Notes under the pieces: generated by a model
Told to the model about the DNA's origin: nothing
What the model saw: the letters and a program-made list of their open reading frames with translations, nothing else
Databases searched by the model: none
NCBI GenBank assembly: GCA_020846655.1
Contig: JADLDL010000273.1
Coordinates: 1 to 43,016, forward strand
Source: Saprospiraceae bacterium
GTDB lineage: Bacteria > Bacteroidota > Bacteroidia > Chitinophagales > Saprospiraceae
DNA: 43,016 nt
Reading direction: 5' to 3'
Position numbers and translations under genes: made by a program
In this document: positions 34,643-41,837 of the stretch, in pieces
Numbering within the stretch: the first letter of the stretch is position 1
How the letters are laid out: each line of letters begins with the position of its first letter

Positions 34643-34672
34643 CAAATTTACTCCATAAATATCTAAACTCAA
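34643..34672 (-). promoter_or_regulatory. candidate promoter of the Argonaute/SIR2 operon
   Basis: On the minus strand TTG (34672 to 34670) lies 19 bp upstream of TAAATTTG (34650 to 34643), a good Bacteroidota match. The leader to the ATG at 34489 would be about 145 nt. The remaining 34490-34760 gap is AT-rich and I see no obvious terminator for the upstream nadV gene in it. Confidence 0.45.
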
Positions 34673-34760
34673 TCTTTCCGGATTATAATTTTATTTAAGC
34701 CCAATCTATGTCATTGTTCACCTAAATCCTGAATAGGCTACAAGTTGTTTTAGGGCGAGG

Positions 34761-36245
34761 CTACTCCAGTACCTCATTATTTATCCCAAATCCCGCCACC
34801 CTGCTCCGGATCTCCGCCAATTTTTGTTCCTTCACCAGTACGCCATCCCGAAAGACGGGCTCCAACAACCCGCCGTCCGCTTCTTCCCAGGTACAAGCAT
34901 CCTGCAGCACCAACTGCCCGCTGGCGTCCCGGTCGACCCGCAACAAGCCCCGCGCGCTGCGTTTGGCGCCGTCGTCGGTTTTGGGGTCTTTGAAAATAGC
35001 GCGGCCTTCGCCGTTCACTTCGCCGTAGGTGGCTTTCATGGCAAAACCGAAGGTGTCGCGGGTGACATACTGGTAGGTGTAGGAACCGATGCCAAATACG
35101 ATGTTGCCGGAGGCAAACCCTTTTTCCGCCAAACCCGCGCAGATGGCCTGGCAGCGCTCCAGCGTGATGCTGTCGCCGTAAATGACGCCGATGTGCGGAT
35201 CGAGTAATTTGTACCCTTTGGCGGTGATGCTGCCGCCGAAGGTTTCCCAAAGGCAGGCCACAGCGCCCAGGTGTTCGGGACTACCGGCCGGCGCCGAAGG
35301 GTCGCCGCAGATGATGTGAACCGGGTCGCCGGAGTCGGGGCGGATCACCACTTTGCCGGGGCGGTGCAGGATGGTGTCTTTCAGCCGGGGTATAAAGTCG
35401 GTAAGTACCTGCCAGAAGTCCCAGGTGTCCGACACGATCGATACGGGGCCCCTGGGGTATACCTCCTCGATCAGTCGGCGGAAGGTGCCGATCTCGTCGT
35501 TTTGGGTGCCCATACACATCACGGAGTGTTCAGTGGCGGGTACGCTGCCACCCACGAGTTCGTGTTCCGCATCGGCGCCGTAGTATTCTTCCAGCAGATC
35601 GATGGCCGGAATGGAATCGGTCCCCGTGAAACTCAGCAGGTGTCCGGCGCCGCTCAGCATGGCGGCTTCGAGGCCACCCATGCCCCGGAAACTGAAATCG
35701 TGGCCTTGCCAGTCGACGAAAGCCGGGTCGCTGCCGGTGTATTTGGCATAGTGATCCAGCAGTTTTCGGTACTCGGCGGCTGTGGTGGCACTGGTGCAGG
35801 GGAGCCACAGCGCGGCGGAGAGCAGGGTTTCGAGAAAATTGGTCAGCCAGAAAAACTCCGGCAGGGTGTTGTGAATGGTAAACATCGGCACACGCATGGG
35901 CACGCGGGTGCCTTCGGGCAATGCGCGGATATCGAGCGGCATGTAGCCCAGGTCGTGCAAGGCGGCGATATGTTCGAACGTGATGGCGCCTGGGCCGAGG
36001 TAGGTTTCGATGCGGCGTTTGTATTTGGCCAACACCGTTTCTTTCGGTTGCGCAAAGAAGTAGCGGTCGAAGTCTTCGATCAGGTACTTTTTAATCGCGT
36101 ATTGGAGGCCGAAAAAAACGACCGTGTCTACGCCGGGCATGCGGCTTTTGCGTGGTGTGAGGTTGGCATACACCAGGGTGGTGCCTACGGGGTATTGGCT
36201 GCGGGGGTCTACTTTGTAGCCGTCGCTCAGATGAATCGGATTCAT
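34761..36245 (-). CDS. nadV: nicotinamide phosphoribosyltransferase
   Basis: Joins nicotinamide and PRPP to form NMN, the first step of nicotinamide salvage. A 494-residue protein of the NAMPT family, normal length. Motifs are ANLTPRKSR (27-35), HDFSFRGMGG (182-191), GTDSIPA (D210, the residue that favours nicotinamide over nicotinate), VPATEHS with the phospho-His (H240), VIRPDSGDP and KGYKLLDPHIGVIYGDSI. All key positions are intact. It is the last gene of the leftward prs operon, 62 bp after the deoxyribosyltransferase-like gene. The product of SIR2 NADases is nicotinamide, so this enzyme could recycle it; that link is inference. Confidence 0.95.
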   Translation of the reverse strand: MNPIHLSDGYKVDPRSQYPVGTTLVYANLTPRKSRMPGVDTVVFFGLQYAIKKYLIEDFDRYFFAQPKETVLAKYKRRIETYLGPGAITFEHIAALHDLGYMPLDIRALPEGTRVPMRVPMFTIHNTLPEFFWLTNFLETLLSAALWLPCTSATTAAEYRKLLDHYAKYTGSDPAFVDWQGHDFSFRGMGGLEAAMLSGAGHLLSFTGTDSIPAIDLLEEYYGADAEHELVGGSVPATEHSVMCMGTQNDEIGTFRRLIEEVYPRGPVSIVSDTWDFWQVLTDFIPRLKDTILHRPGKVVIRPDSGDPVHIICGDPSAPAGSPEHLGAVACLWETFGGSITAKGYKLLDPHIGVIYGDSITLERCQAICAGLAEKGFASGNIVFGIGSYTYQYVTRDTFGFAMKATYGEVNGEGRAIFKDPKTDDGAKRSARGLLRVDRDASGQLVLQDACTWEEADGGLLEPVFRDGVLVKEQKLAEIRSRVAGFGINNEVLE

Positions 36246-36261
36246 GTTTTTATGTGGTAGC

Positions 36262-36300
36262 GCGGCCTTCAGGCCGCCCGGTTAAAGGCCCTGCAGGGCC
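36262..36300. repeat. pair of perfect palindromes inside the NAD salvage operon
   Basis: GCGGCCT-TC-AGGCCGC (36262-36277) and GGCCCTGCAGGGCC (36287-36300) lie back to back in the 62-bp gap between the deoxyribosyltransferase-like gene and nadV. No T run follows, so they are more likely an mRNA-stability or REP-like element than a terminator. Confidence 0.7.
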
Positions 36301-36307
36301 AAAATGA

Positions 36308-36760
36308 TTAGCGAGGATGGAGTTGCGTCTGGGCATTGTTTAAAAACAGGCCGACATCAGATAGGGCATAAAAAACGCGTGCGCCGTGCTTTTGTACCAA
36401 TTGCGCGGTCGCTTCGAGGCTTTTCCACTGGTGTTCGCTGAAGGCTTCGCCGTTATCTTGTTTCAACAGGCAAAGCACGGTTTTGGAGGGCTGGATGACG
36501 CTGTCTTCTACCAACTCGGCGATAGAAAAAACGCCGGTCATTTTTGGCGTGATGGTGTACAGGCAGTATTTACAAATTCTGCGCTGCCGTTGTTCTTCCA
36601 GTTGGTGTTCCGGGCTCCAATTGTCTGTTACCGGGTTGAAATAATCAATGCGCAACAGCGGAATGAGTTCGTCGCGCCATAGGGAGCCATTGCAGGTGCC
36701 GCCAAGAAAAACTTTGACTTGGGATAGGCTGTTTTCAGGTGGAAGGAAGTGGTGTTGCAT
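36308..36760 (-). CDS. nucleoside 2-deoxyribosyltransferase-like protein
   Basis: A 150-residue protein from the ATG at 36760 (ATG at 36784 also possible). It matches the short nucleoside 2-deoxyribosyltransferase-like family (PF15891 type): VKVFLGGTCNGSLWRDELIP (about 15-34), DYFNPVTDNW, then RICKYCLYTITPKMTGVFSIAELVEDS (61-87), in which E82 may be the nucleophile. Such enzymes cleave or exchange N-glycosidic bonds. It sits between prs and nadV in an NrtR-type NAD operon, so a substrate such as a pyridine nucleoside or NAD-derived compound is possible, but this is inference only. Two Cys near residues 63 and 66 (CKYC) are unusual. Confidence 0.75.
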   Translation of the reverse strand: MQHHFLPPENSLSQVKVFLGGTCNGSLWRDELIPLLRIDYFNPVTDNWSPEHQLEEQRQRRICKYCLYTITPKMTGVFSIAELVEDSVIQPSKTVLCLLKQDNGEAFSEHQWKSLEATAQLVQKHGARVFYALSDVGLFLNNAQTQLHPR

Positions 36761-36811
36761 CAGGACTAATTTAAACACAATCAAGTGGTTATCGAATGTT
36801 TTTATACCAGG

Positions 36812-37660
36812 CTAAAAGGCGTCGGGCGATGTAACCGGCAGCACCCGGACCTTGTCCGTTGTTGCTCCCTGGTAAAATGAATTGGTGGTAAACACCCGGT
36901 CGAAATGTGCCGTCACAGCCTCTGTGCCTTTGCTGAAAATACCATGGCTGACGGCCAGGTACAAACGGCCCGCGTTTTTGGCCCGCAGCGCCGCCGCCAG
37001 GGCGATAAAGGTGCCGCCGCCGTCGCAGATATCGTCCACCAGCAGGCAATCGGCGCCGGCCAGATCGTCTGAAAATACCTGTGCGCCCGACAATTGTCCC
37101 GTGCGGACATCCCGCGTTTTATCGCATTGCACCACGTGTTCCCAGCGCAGGGCGCCGGCCAGGTGGTGCATTTTCTTGGCCGAACCGGCGTCGGGCGCCA
37201 CCAGCGTCAACTGCTTTGCATCCGGAAGTGCTGCTATGACCTGAGCGACAAAGCGGTGGTTGTTCAGGGCCTGACACGCGTCGAGCAGCGCCGGTGTCAC
37301 CTCCGAGTGCGCGTCGAACACCGTCACCCGACTGAATCCGACGGCGTTGATCAGGCCGGCATATACTTTCACACTGAGGGGTTCGCCGGGCACCATCACC
37401 CGGTCTTGCCGCGCCGCCGGGAAATAGGGAATAAACAATTCGATGTGCTGCACGCCAAGCCGTTGCAGCGCATCAGCGGCCAGGAGCACGCGCAGCACAT
37501 CGTCGGCGCTGCGCGCCTGCACGCTGATGCAGACCGGTTCGCCGGGCTTCAGGCTGCTGGGGTCGATTTTGAGGTGGGGCTCGCCGCCGCTGAAGGTGAA
37601 ACTTTCGTACGGAAGGGCGGGCTGGAGAGAGAGGGCAGGGGAGAGGTTCAGGTATTTCAT
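36812..37660 (-). CDS. prs: ribose-phosphate pyrophosphokinase, short form
   Basis: Makes PRPP, the cosubstrate of NadV, from ribose 5-phosphate and ATP. The start MKYLNLSPALSLQPAL at 37660 gives 282 residues, about 30 fewer than housekeeping Prs. Present are PYFPAARQDRVMVPGEPLS (ATP/catalytic flexible region), VAPDAGSAKKM and the PRPP loop CLLVDDICDGGGTFIALA (about 205-222). The divergence and shortness match Prs copies dedicated to NAD salvage, such as those found with nadV in some phages and bacteria. First gene of the NrtR-type operon; a promoter with two operators lies just upstream. Confidence 0.93.
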   Translation of the reverse strand: MKYLNLSPALSLQPALPYESFTFSGGEPHLKIDPSSLKPGEPVCISVQARSADDVLRVLLAADALQRLGVQHIELFIPYFPAARQDRVMVPGEPLSVKVYAGLINAVGFSRVTVFDAHSEVTPALLDACQALNNHRFVAQVIAALPDAKQLTLVAPDAGSAKKMHHLAGALRWEHVVQCDKTRDVRTGQLSGAQVFSDDLAGADCLLVDDICDGGGTFIALAAALRAKNAGRLYLAVSHGIFSKGTEAVTAHFDRVFTTNSFYQGATTDKVRVLPVTSPDAF

Positions 37661-37678
37661 GGTGGCCAAAATTTTTAA

Positions 37679-37699
37679 TTTGTGTAAATATTACGCAAA
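37679..37699. promoter_or_regulatory. NrtR-type operator 1 over the prs promoter
   Basis: TTTGTGTAA-ATA-TTACGCAAA is a 21-bp palindrome with one mismatched pair between the arms. It covers the predicted transcription start and overlaps the -7 box of prs, so a bound repressor would block RNA polymerase. Confidence 0.8.
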
Positions 37700-37728
37700 T
37701 ATAAACGTGCCAAAATCTTTGAAGCAAA
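37696..37728 (-). promoter_or_regulatory. promoter of the prs/nadV operon
   Basis: On the minus strand TTTG (37728 to 37725) lies 21 bp upstream of TATATTTG (37703 to 37696), a strong Bacteroidota-type promoter about 30 nt before the prs ATG. It lies between and partly under two operator palindromes. Confidence 0.7.
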
Positions 37729-37732
37729 TTTA

Positions 37733-37753
37733 TTTGCGTAAATTTTACACAAA
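37733..37753. promoter_or_regulatory. NrtR-type operator 2 upstream of the -33 box
   Basis: TTTGCGTAA-ATT-TTACACAAA is nearly the reverse complement of operator 1. The two centres are 54 bp apart, about five helical turns, which would put two bound dimers on one face of the DNA. Confidence 0.8.
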
Positions 37754-37844
37754 TAAATTTGAGCCAAGCACAACGGTTTGATTTTGAACGGATAATCCTA
37801 CCCTCGCATATGGTTGGCGATCGCAACAGCGGCGGGCAGGCAGC

Positions 37845-38528
37845 CTAGATGGTTCGGATGTCGAACAAGAATCCTGTCTCTTTGAGGGCCAGGTACTTTT
37901 CCACGTCGAAGCGAAACAAGGCGCCGGGCCGGCCTTTGTGGCCACTGTGGTGGACGGTGGTTTCGGTGAGAATGCCGAAACTCAGGAACTTCTTCCGGAA
38001 GTTGCGCCGGTCAATTTTCCAGCCCAGGATGGATTCGTAGAGCTTTTCCAGATCGGAAAAAAGGAAGTCGCGCTCGAGCAGGTTGAGGCCGATCGGCTCG
38101 TAACTGAGTTTGGCGCGCAGGCGCTTCAGGGCATATGCCACAATTTGGGCATGGTCGAAGGCCAGGGCGGGGAGTTTTTCACAGGGAAACCATTGCGCAT
38201 CCGCCGCATCGGTGGCCGCCGCCAGTTCGAACTGATGGGGATTGACCAGGGCAAAATAAGCAACCGACACGACGCGATTGCGCGGGTCGCGACCCGGCTG
38301 CCCAAACGTGTACAGCTGCTCCAGGTAATTGATGCCGATGCCGGTTTCTTCCTTCAATTCGCGCTCCACAGCCGCTTCCAGCGATTCTTCATACGAAACC
38401 TGCCCGCCCGGCAACGCCCATTCCCCCTCAAAGGGCGGAATGTTGCGCCGGATCAGCAGCAACTGCAATCGTTGGTCTGCATAACCAAATACAACGGCAT
38501 CTACGGCGAGTCGGATAGCGGATGTCAT
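37845..38528 (-). CDS. nrtR: NrtR-type Nudix transcriptional regulator
   Basis: Predicted repressor of NAD salvage genes that senses ADP-ribose or related NAD metabolites. A 227-residue protein from the ATG at 38528: an N-terminal Nudix domain (1-145) with an intact Nudix box (G42 to I64, containing RELKEETGI), and a C-terminal winged-helix part (about 150-227) with SILGWKIDRRNFRKKFLSFG and GRPGALFRFD, typical of NrtR. The intact box suggests it may still hydrolyse ADP-ribose. It lies directly upstream of the prs operon on the same strand, with the operators in between. A -7-like TATCTTTG (38540 to 38533) ends only 4 bp before the ATG, so its mRNA may be leaderless. Confidence 0.9.
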   Translation of the reverse strand: MTSAIRLAVDAVVFGYADQRLQLLLIRRNIPPFEGEWALPGGQVSYEESLEAAVERELKEETGIGINYLEQLYTFGQPGRDPRNRVVSVAYFALVNPHQFELAAATDAADAQWFPCEKLPALAFDHAQIVAYALKRLRAKLSYEPIGLNLLERDFLFSDLEKLYESILGWKIDRRNFRKKFLSFGILTETTVHHSGHKGRPGALFRFDVEKYLALKETGFLFDIRTI

Positions 38529-38579
38529 GGGACAAAGATAGAAACGGAACCCTGCTGTTGTCCTTCCCTCCGGCAAAAT

Positions 38580-40070
38580 TCAAAACAGGACCTTGATAAA
38601 AATCTGAAGGCTCCACAAGACCACCATCACCCCCACACCAATAGTCATCTGCCGAGTCGGGAGTTTGCCGACGAGCCGGGCAGCCAGCGGGGCGGCCAAT
38701 AAACCACCCAGGATCAGGCCCAGGATCACCTGCCAGTGGTGGATGCCGATCACCGTAAAAAACGTGATGGCGCTGGCCAGGGTGATAAAAAACTCCGAAA
38801 GGCTCACCGAGCCGATCACGTAGCGCGGCGTTTTGCCCTTGGTAATCAGGGTGCCGGTCACGAGCGGACCCCAGCCGCCGCCGCCGAACGAATCCAAAAA
38901 CCCGCCGGCGCCGGCCAGCCAGCCCACGCGTTTGATCTCCGCCTCGTCCGTTTTTGGAAACGCCGCCCGCCACAAGATGCGCACGCCCAGCACCAGCGTG
39001 TACACCGCCAGGATCGGCTTGATAAACTGCGAGCCCTTGCCGTCCAGCCACACCAGCAACAGCGCGCCGGTAATGGCGCCCAGGATACCCGGAACCAACA
39101 GCGACCGGAACAAATCCCGCTTCACGTTGCCAAAACGGTAGTGGCTGTACCCCGAGGCGCCTGCGGCAAACACTTCGGCCGTGTGGATCGACGAGGACAT
39201 GGCTGCTGCCGGCACGTTCAGCGTCATCAAACCAATAGCAGCCGTGACGCCGTAGCCCATGCCCAACATGCCGTCAATCAGTTGCGCCACAAAACCCACT
39301 CCCAAAAACATCCAAAACTGGGGCTCCAATTGCTGGTGCAGGCCGGTCATCAGGATGATGTTGGCGATCAGCAACAGCCCGAAGGCCGTCAGGGCCAGGG
39401 TCGCCAGGCGGCGCCAGTTGCGCGCTTCCAGGCTCTCGATGGCCTCCGGCCGGAGGGCCAGCTTGCGGGTCAGGCGGTTCAGCACCTTCACCTTCCGGGC
39501 AAAATCGCCCTGCAGCGAGTTCCGGATCTTGTTCATGTGCTGCAACAACTCGTGCAACTCGTCGGGCAGGGTTTCCGTCAGGATTTCCTTGAGCCGTTTG
39601 GCGATGGTGGGCGATTTGCCGTTGGTGGAAATTGCAATTTTCAAATCGCCTTTCCGAACGATGGAACCCAGGTAAAAATCGCACAAGTCCGGCGTGTCGG
39701 CCACATTGGTCAGAATGCCCCGTTCCTGCGTGAGCACCCGGATAGAGCGGTTCAGCGCCGGATCGTCTGTTGCCAAAATGGCCACATGTTGCCCATCCAG
39801 GTCCGTCGGCGCAAAGGGCTTTTCGAGCAGGCGTACCCGCTCAAAACCGGCAGCAAAATCCCGGATATCCGGCAAAATGCGCTCCGCCACCAGCGTCACC
39901 GCCGTGGCCGGGCTATTGGTCAGCACAGCGCTTATTTTTTCCAAACCGACAGCCCCGCCGCCCACGATGAGCACCTTGAATTGTTCCAGTTTTAAAAAAA
40001 TCGGGAACAGGGTATTGCCCGTGGTATCGGTCAGAATCCGGGTTTCTGCTTGTTCTTCCAAAGGGTGCAT
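38580..40070 (-). CDS. fusion of precorrin-2 dehydrogenase (CysG-N/Met8 type) and TauE/SafE permease
   Basis: A 496-residue protein starting MHPLEEQAETRI at 40070; the frame is open further upstream only inside cysI. Residues 20-180 match the siroheme synthase N-terminal domain: LFPIFLKLEQFKVLIVGGGA with NAD-binding GGGAVG (37-42), ADTPDLCDFYLGSIVRKGDL, ISTNGKSPTIAKRLKE. It oxidises precorrin-2 and inserts iron to make siroheme. Residues about 215-496 are a TSUP/TauE-SafE transporter with eight or so membrane helices and repeated PPG-like turns (MLGMGYGVTAAIGLM, GGFLDSFGGGGWGPLVTG). Both activities belong to sulfite handling, and cysI lies 22 bp upstream. Confidence 0.9.
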   Translation of the reverse strand: MHPLEEQAETRILTDTTGNTLFPIFLKLEQFKVLIVGGGAVGLEKISAVLTNSPATAVTLVAERILPDIRDFAAGFERVRLLEKPFAPTDLDGQHVAILATDDPALNRSIRVLTQERGILTNVADTPDLCDFYLGSIVRKGDLKIAISTNGKSPTIAKRLKEILTETLPDELHELLQHMNKIRNSLQGDFARKVKVLNRLTRKLALRPEAIESLEARNWRRLATLALTAFGLLLIANIILMTGLHQQLEPQFWMFLGVGFVAQLIDGMLGMGYGVTAAIGLMTLNVPAAAMSSSIHTAEVFAAGASGYSHYRFGNVKRDLFRSLLVPGILGAITGALLLVWLDGKGSQFIKPILAVYTLVLGVRILWRAAFPKTDEAEIKRVGWLAGAGGFLDSFGGGGWGPLVTGTLITKGKTPRYVIGSVSLSEFFITLASAITFFTVIGIHHWQVILGLILGGLLAAPLAARLVGKLPTRQMTIGVGVMVVLWSLQIFIKVLF

Positions 40071-40092
40071 CGCGCGGTAGATTAACTCTTGG

Positions 40093-41829
40093 TTAAGTAT
40101 GAAAATGTCCCCCCTGCGCCACCGGCCTGACCCATCCCTGGCGGATGCTGAAATCGCCGAAATGCTCGCCCGGGGCCCGTTGCAACGCAAATGATTCAAA
40201 AAGCGGCCGCAATTCCAGCAAGATACCAGCCTCATCGAGCATTTCGCGGTACAACTTGTTGAGCCGCTCGCCATTGAACGCGGCGCCCAGGTAGAGGTTG
40301 TACTTGCCCGGCGCGCGGCCCACGAGCCCGATCTCGCCCAAATAGGGCCGCGCACAGCCGTTCGGACAGCCCGTCATCCGGATGTTGATGGCCTCGTGTT
40401 GCAGCCCGAATTCCAGCAACAGCGCGTCGATTTTGTCGATCAGGGCCGGCAAATACCGCTCGGCCTCCGCAAACGCCAGCGTGCAGGTGCCCAGGGCCGT
40501 GCAGGCGATGGAGTGCAGGCGCAGCGCGGTTTTTTCCTGCTCGGGCAACAAGTGATTTTCCTCTAAAATTTTGTAAACCAAGGGTTTGTTTTCCTCCGAA
40601 ATCCGGCAGATCATCAGGTTTTGGTTGCCGGTCAGGCGGAAATCGCCGTCGTGGATGGCCGCGATTTGCCGCAAGGCGGTTTTCAGCATCGCCGCGCGCG
40701 GCGTTTCGCCCGGCCGTTCGAGGCCATCGGCCACCCTGCCGCCTTCCACAAAGAGGAGCATGTTCCAGAAGCCGTCGTCGTTTTGCGACCAGCCGTAGCG
40801 GTCGCCCGATCGCTCGAAACGGTAGGGTAAGGCAGGCGTCAGGAGCAACCCGGCCCGGCGTTCCACTTCGGCTTTGAACACGTCCAGCCCCACCCGGTCG
40901 ATGGTGTACTTGAGCCTCGAAAATTTGCGGTTTTCGCGGTTGCCCCAGTCGCGCTGGAGGGTCAGGATGGCTTCTGCCACGGCCAGCAAGTCCTTTTTCG
41001 GCACATAGCCGATCAAATCGGCCAGGCGCGGGTAGGTCTCGGGCATCCCAAAGGTCATGCCCATGCCGCCGCCGATGGCCACGTTGAAGCCCTGCAGCAC
41101 GCCGTTTTCGGCAATGGCAATCAGGCCGATATCGTTGGCAAACACATCGGTGTCGTTGTCGGGCGGGATGGCCAGCGCGATTTTGAATTTGCGCGGCAAA
41201 TACGTTTTTCCATAAATCGGCTCGTGGTCCGCCACCTCGGGCAGGCCCGGCACCGCCACTTGTTCGCCGTTGAGCCAGATTTCCCAATAGGCGGAGGTTT
41301 GCGGCGTGAAATGCCGGGAAATCTCTTCGGCGGCGGCGTGTACCTCGGCGTGGAGCCTCGAGTGTGCGGGGTTGGGGTGGCACATGACGTTGCGGTTCAC
41401 GTCGCCGCAGCCGGCGATGCTGTCCATCTGCACACCATTGAAACCCCGGATGGTGGCTTTCAGGCTGCGTTTGCGCACCCCGTGCAACTGGATGGCCTGG
41501 CGGGTCGTGATCTTGAGCGTGCCGTTGGCATAGCGGTCCGACAGGGCGTCGAGCCGCAGCCACTGCCCCGGCGTCACCACGCCGCCAGGCACCCGGATGC
41601 GGATCATGTACGAATACAAGGGCTCCAGTTTTTGCAGTTTCCGCTCGCTGTCGAGGTCCCGGTCGGTTTGCTGGTAAAACCCGTGAAACTTGATGAGCTG
41701 GGTATCGTCGGCAGCAAAAGAGCCGCTGAGGGCATTGTCCAGGCTCTCTTCGATGGTGCCGCGCAGGTACCGGCTGTTTTCCTTGATCCGTTCGACGTCA
41801 GATAGCGCCGCTTTTTTTTCTGTAGCCAT
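40093..41829 (-). CDS. cysI: assimilatory sulfite reductase haemoprotein
   Basis: Reduces sulfite to sulfide by six electrons with a coupled siroheme and 4Fe-4S centre in the cytoplasm. A 578-residue protein of the CysI length and pattern. Cluster and siroheme ligands are C443 and C449 (ACTALGTCTLAFAEAERYLP) and C488 and C492 (MTGCPNGCARPYLGEIGLVG). Other motifs are LKITTRQAIQLHGV, AGCGDVNRNVMCHPNP and GGGMGMTFG. The electron donor subunit (CysJ or ferredoxin) is not in the window. Operon partners are a DUF2490 protein upstream (8 bp) and the siroheme/permease fusion downstream, so substrate, cofactor and enzyme are encoded together. Confidence 0.96.
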   Translation of the reverse strand: MATEKKAALSDVERIKENSRYLRGTIEESLDNALSGSFAADDTQLIKFHGFYQQTDRDLDSERKLQKLEPLYSYMIRIRVPGGVVTPGQWLRLDALSDRYANGTLKITTRQAIQLHGVRKRSLKATIRGFNGVQMDSIAGCGDVNRNVMCHPNPAHSRLHAEVHAAAEEISRHFTPQTSAYWEIWLNGEQVAVPGLPEVADHEPIYGKTYLPRKFKIALAIPPDNDTDVFANDIGLIAIAENGVLQGFNVAIGGGMGMTFGMPETYPRLADLIGYVPKKDLLAVAEAILTLQRDWGNRENRKFSRLKYTIDRVGLDVFKAEVERRAGLLLTPALPYRFERSGDRYGWSQNDDGFWNMLLFVEGGRVADGLERPGETPRAAMLKTALRQIAAIHDGDFRLTGNQNLMICRISEENKPLVYKILEENHLLPEQEKTALRLHSIACTALGTCTLAFAEAERYLPALIDKIDALLLEFGLQHEAINIRMTGCPNGCARPYLGEIGLVGRAPGKYNLYLGAAFNGERLNKLYREMLDEAGILLELRPLFESFALQRAPGEHFGDFSIRQGWVRPVAQGGHFHT

Positions 41830-41837
41830 GGTGTGCG

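Noticed and set aside
31504-34760. Transposon or integrative element carrying the Argonaute genes
   Set aside because: No transposase, integrase, terminal inverted repeat or target duplication was found at the edges of the AT-rich block.
38736-39995. Plus-strand frame of 419 residues opposite the siroheme/permease fusion
   Set aside because: Antisense shadow with Gln/His/Arg-rich low-quality translation.
40232-41563. Second minus-strand frame of 443 residues inside cysI
   Set aside because: Arg/Pro-rich out-of-frame translation of cysI; the correct frame carries all Cys ligands.
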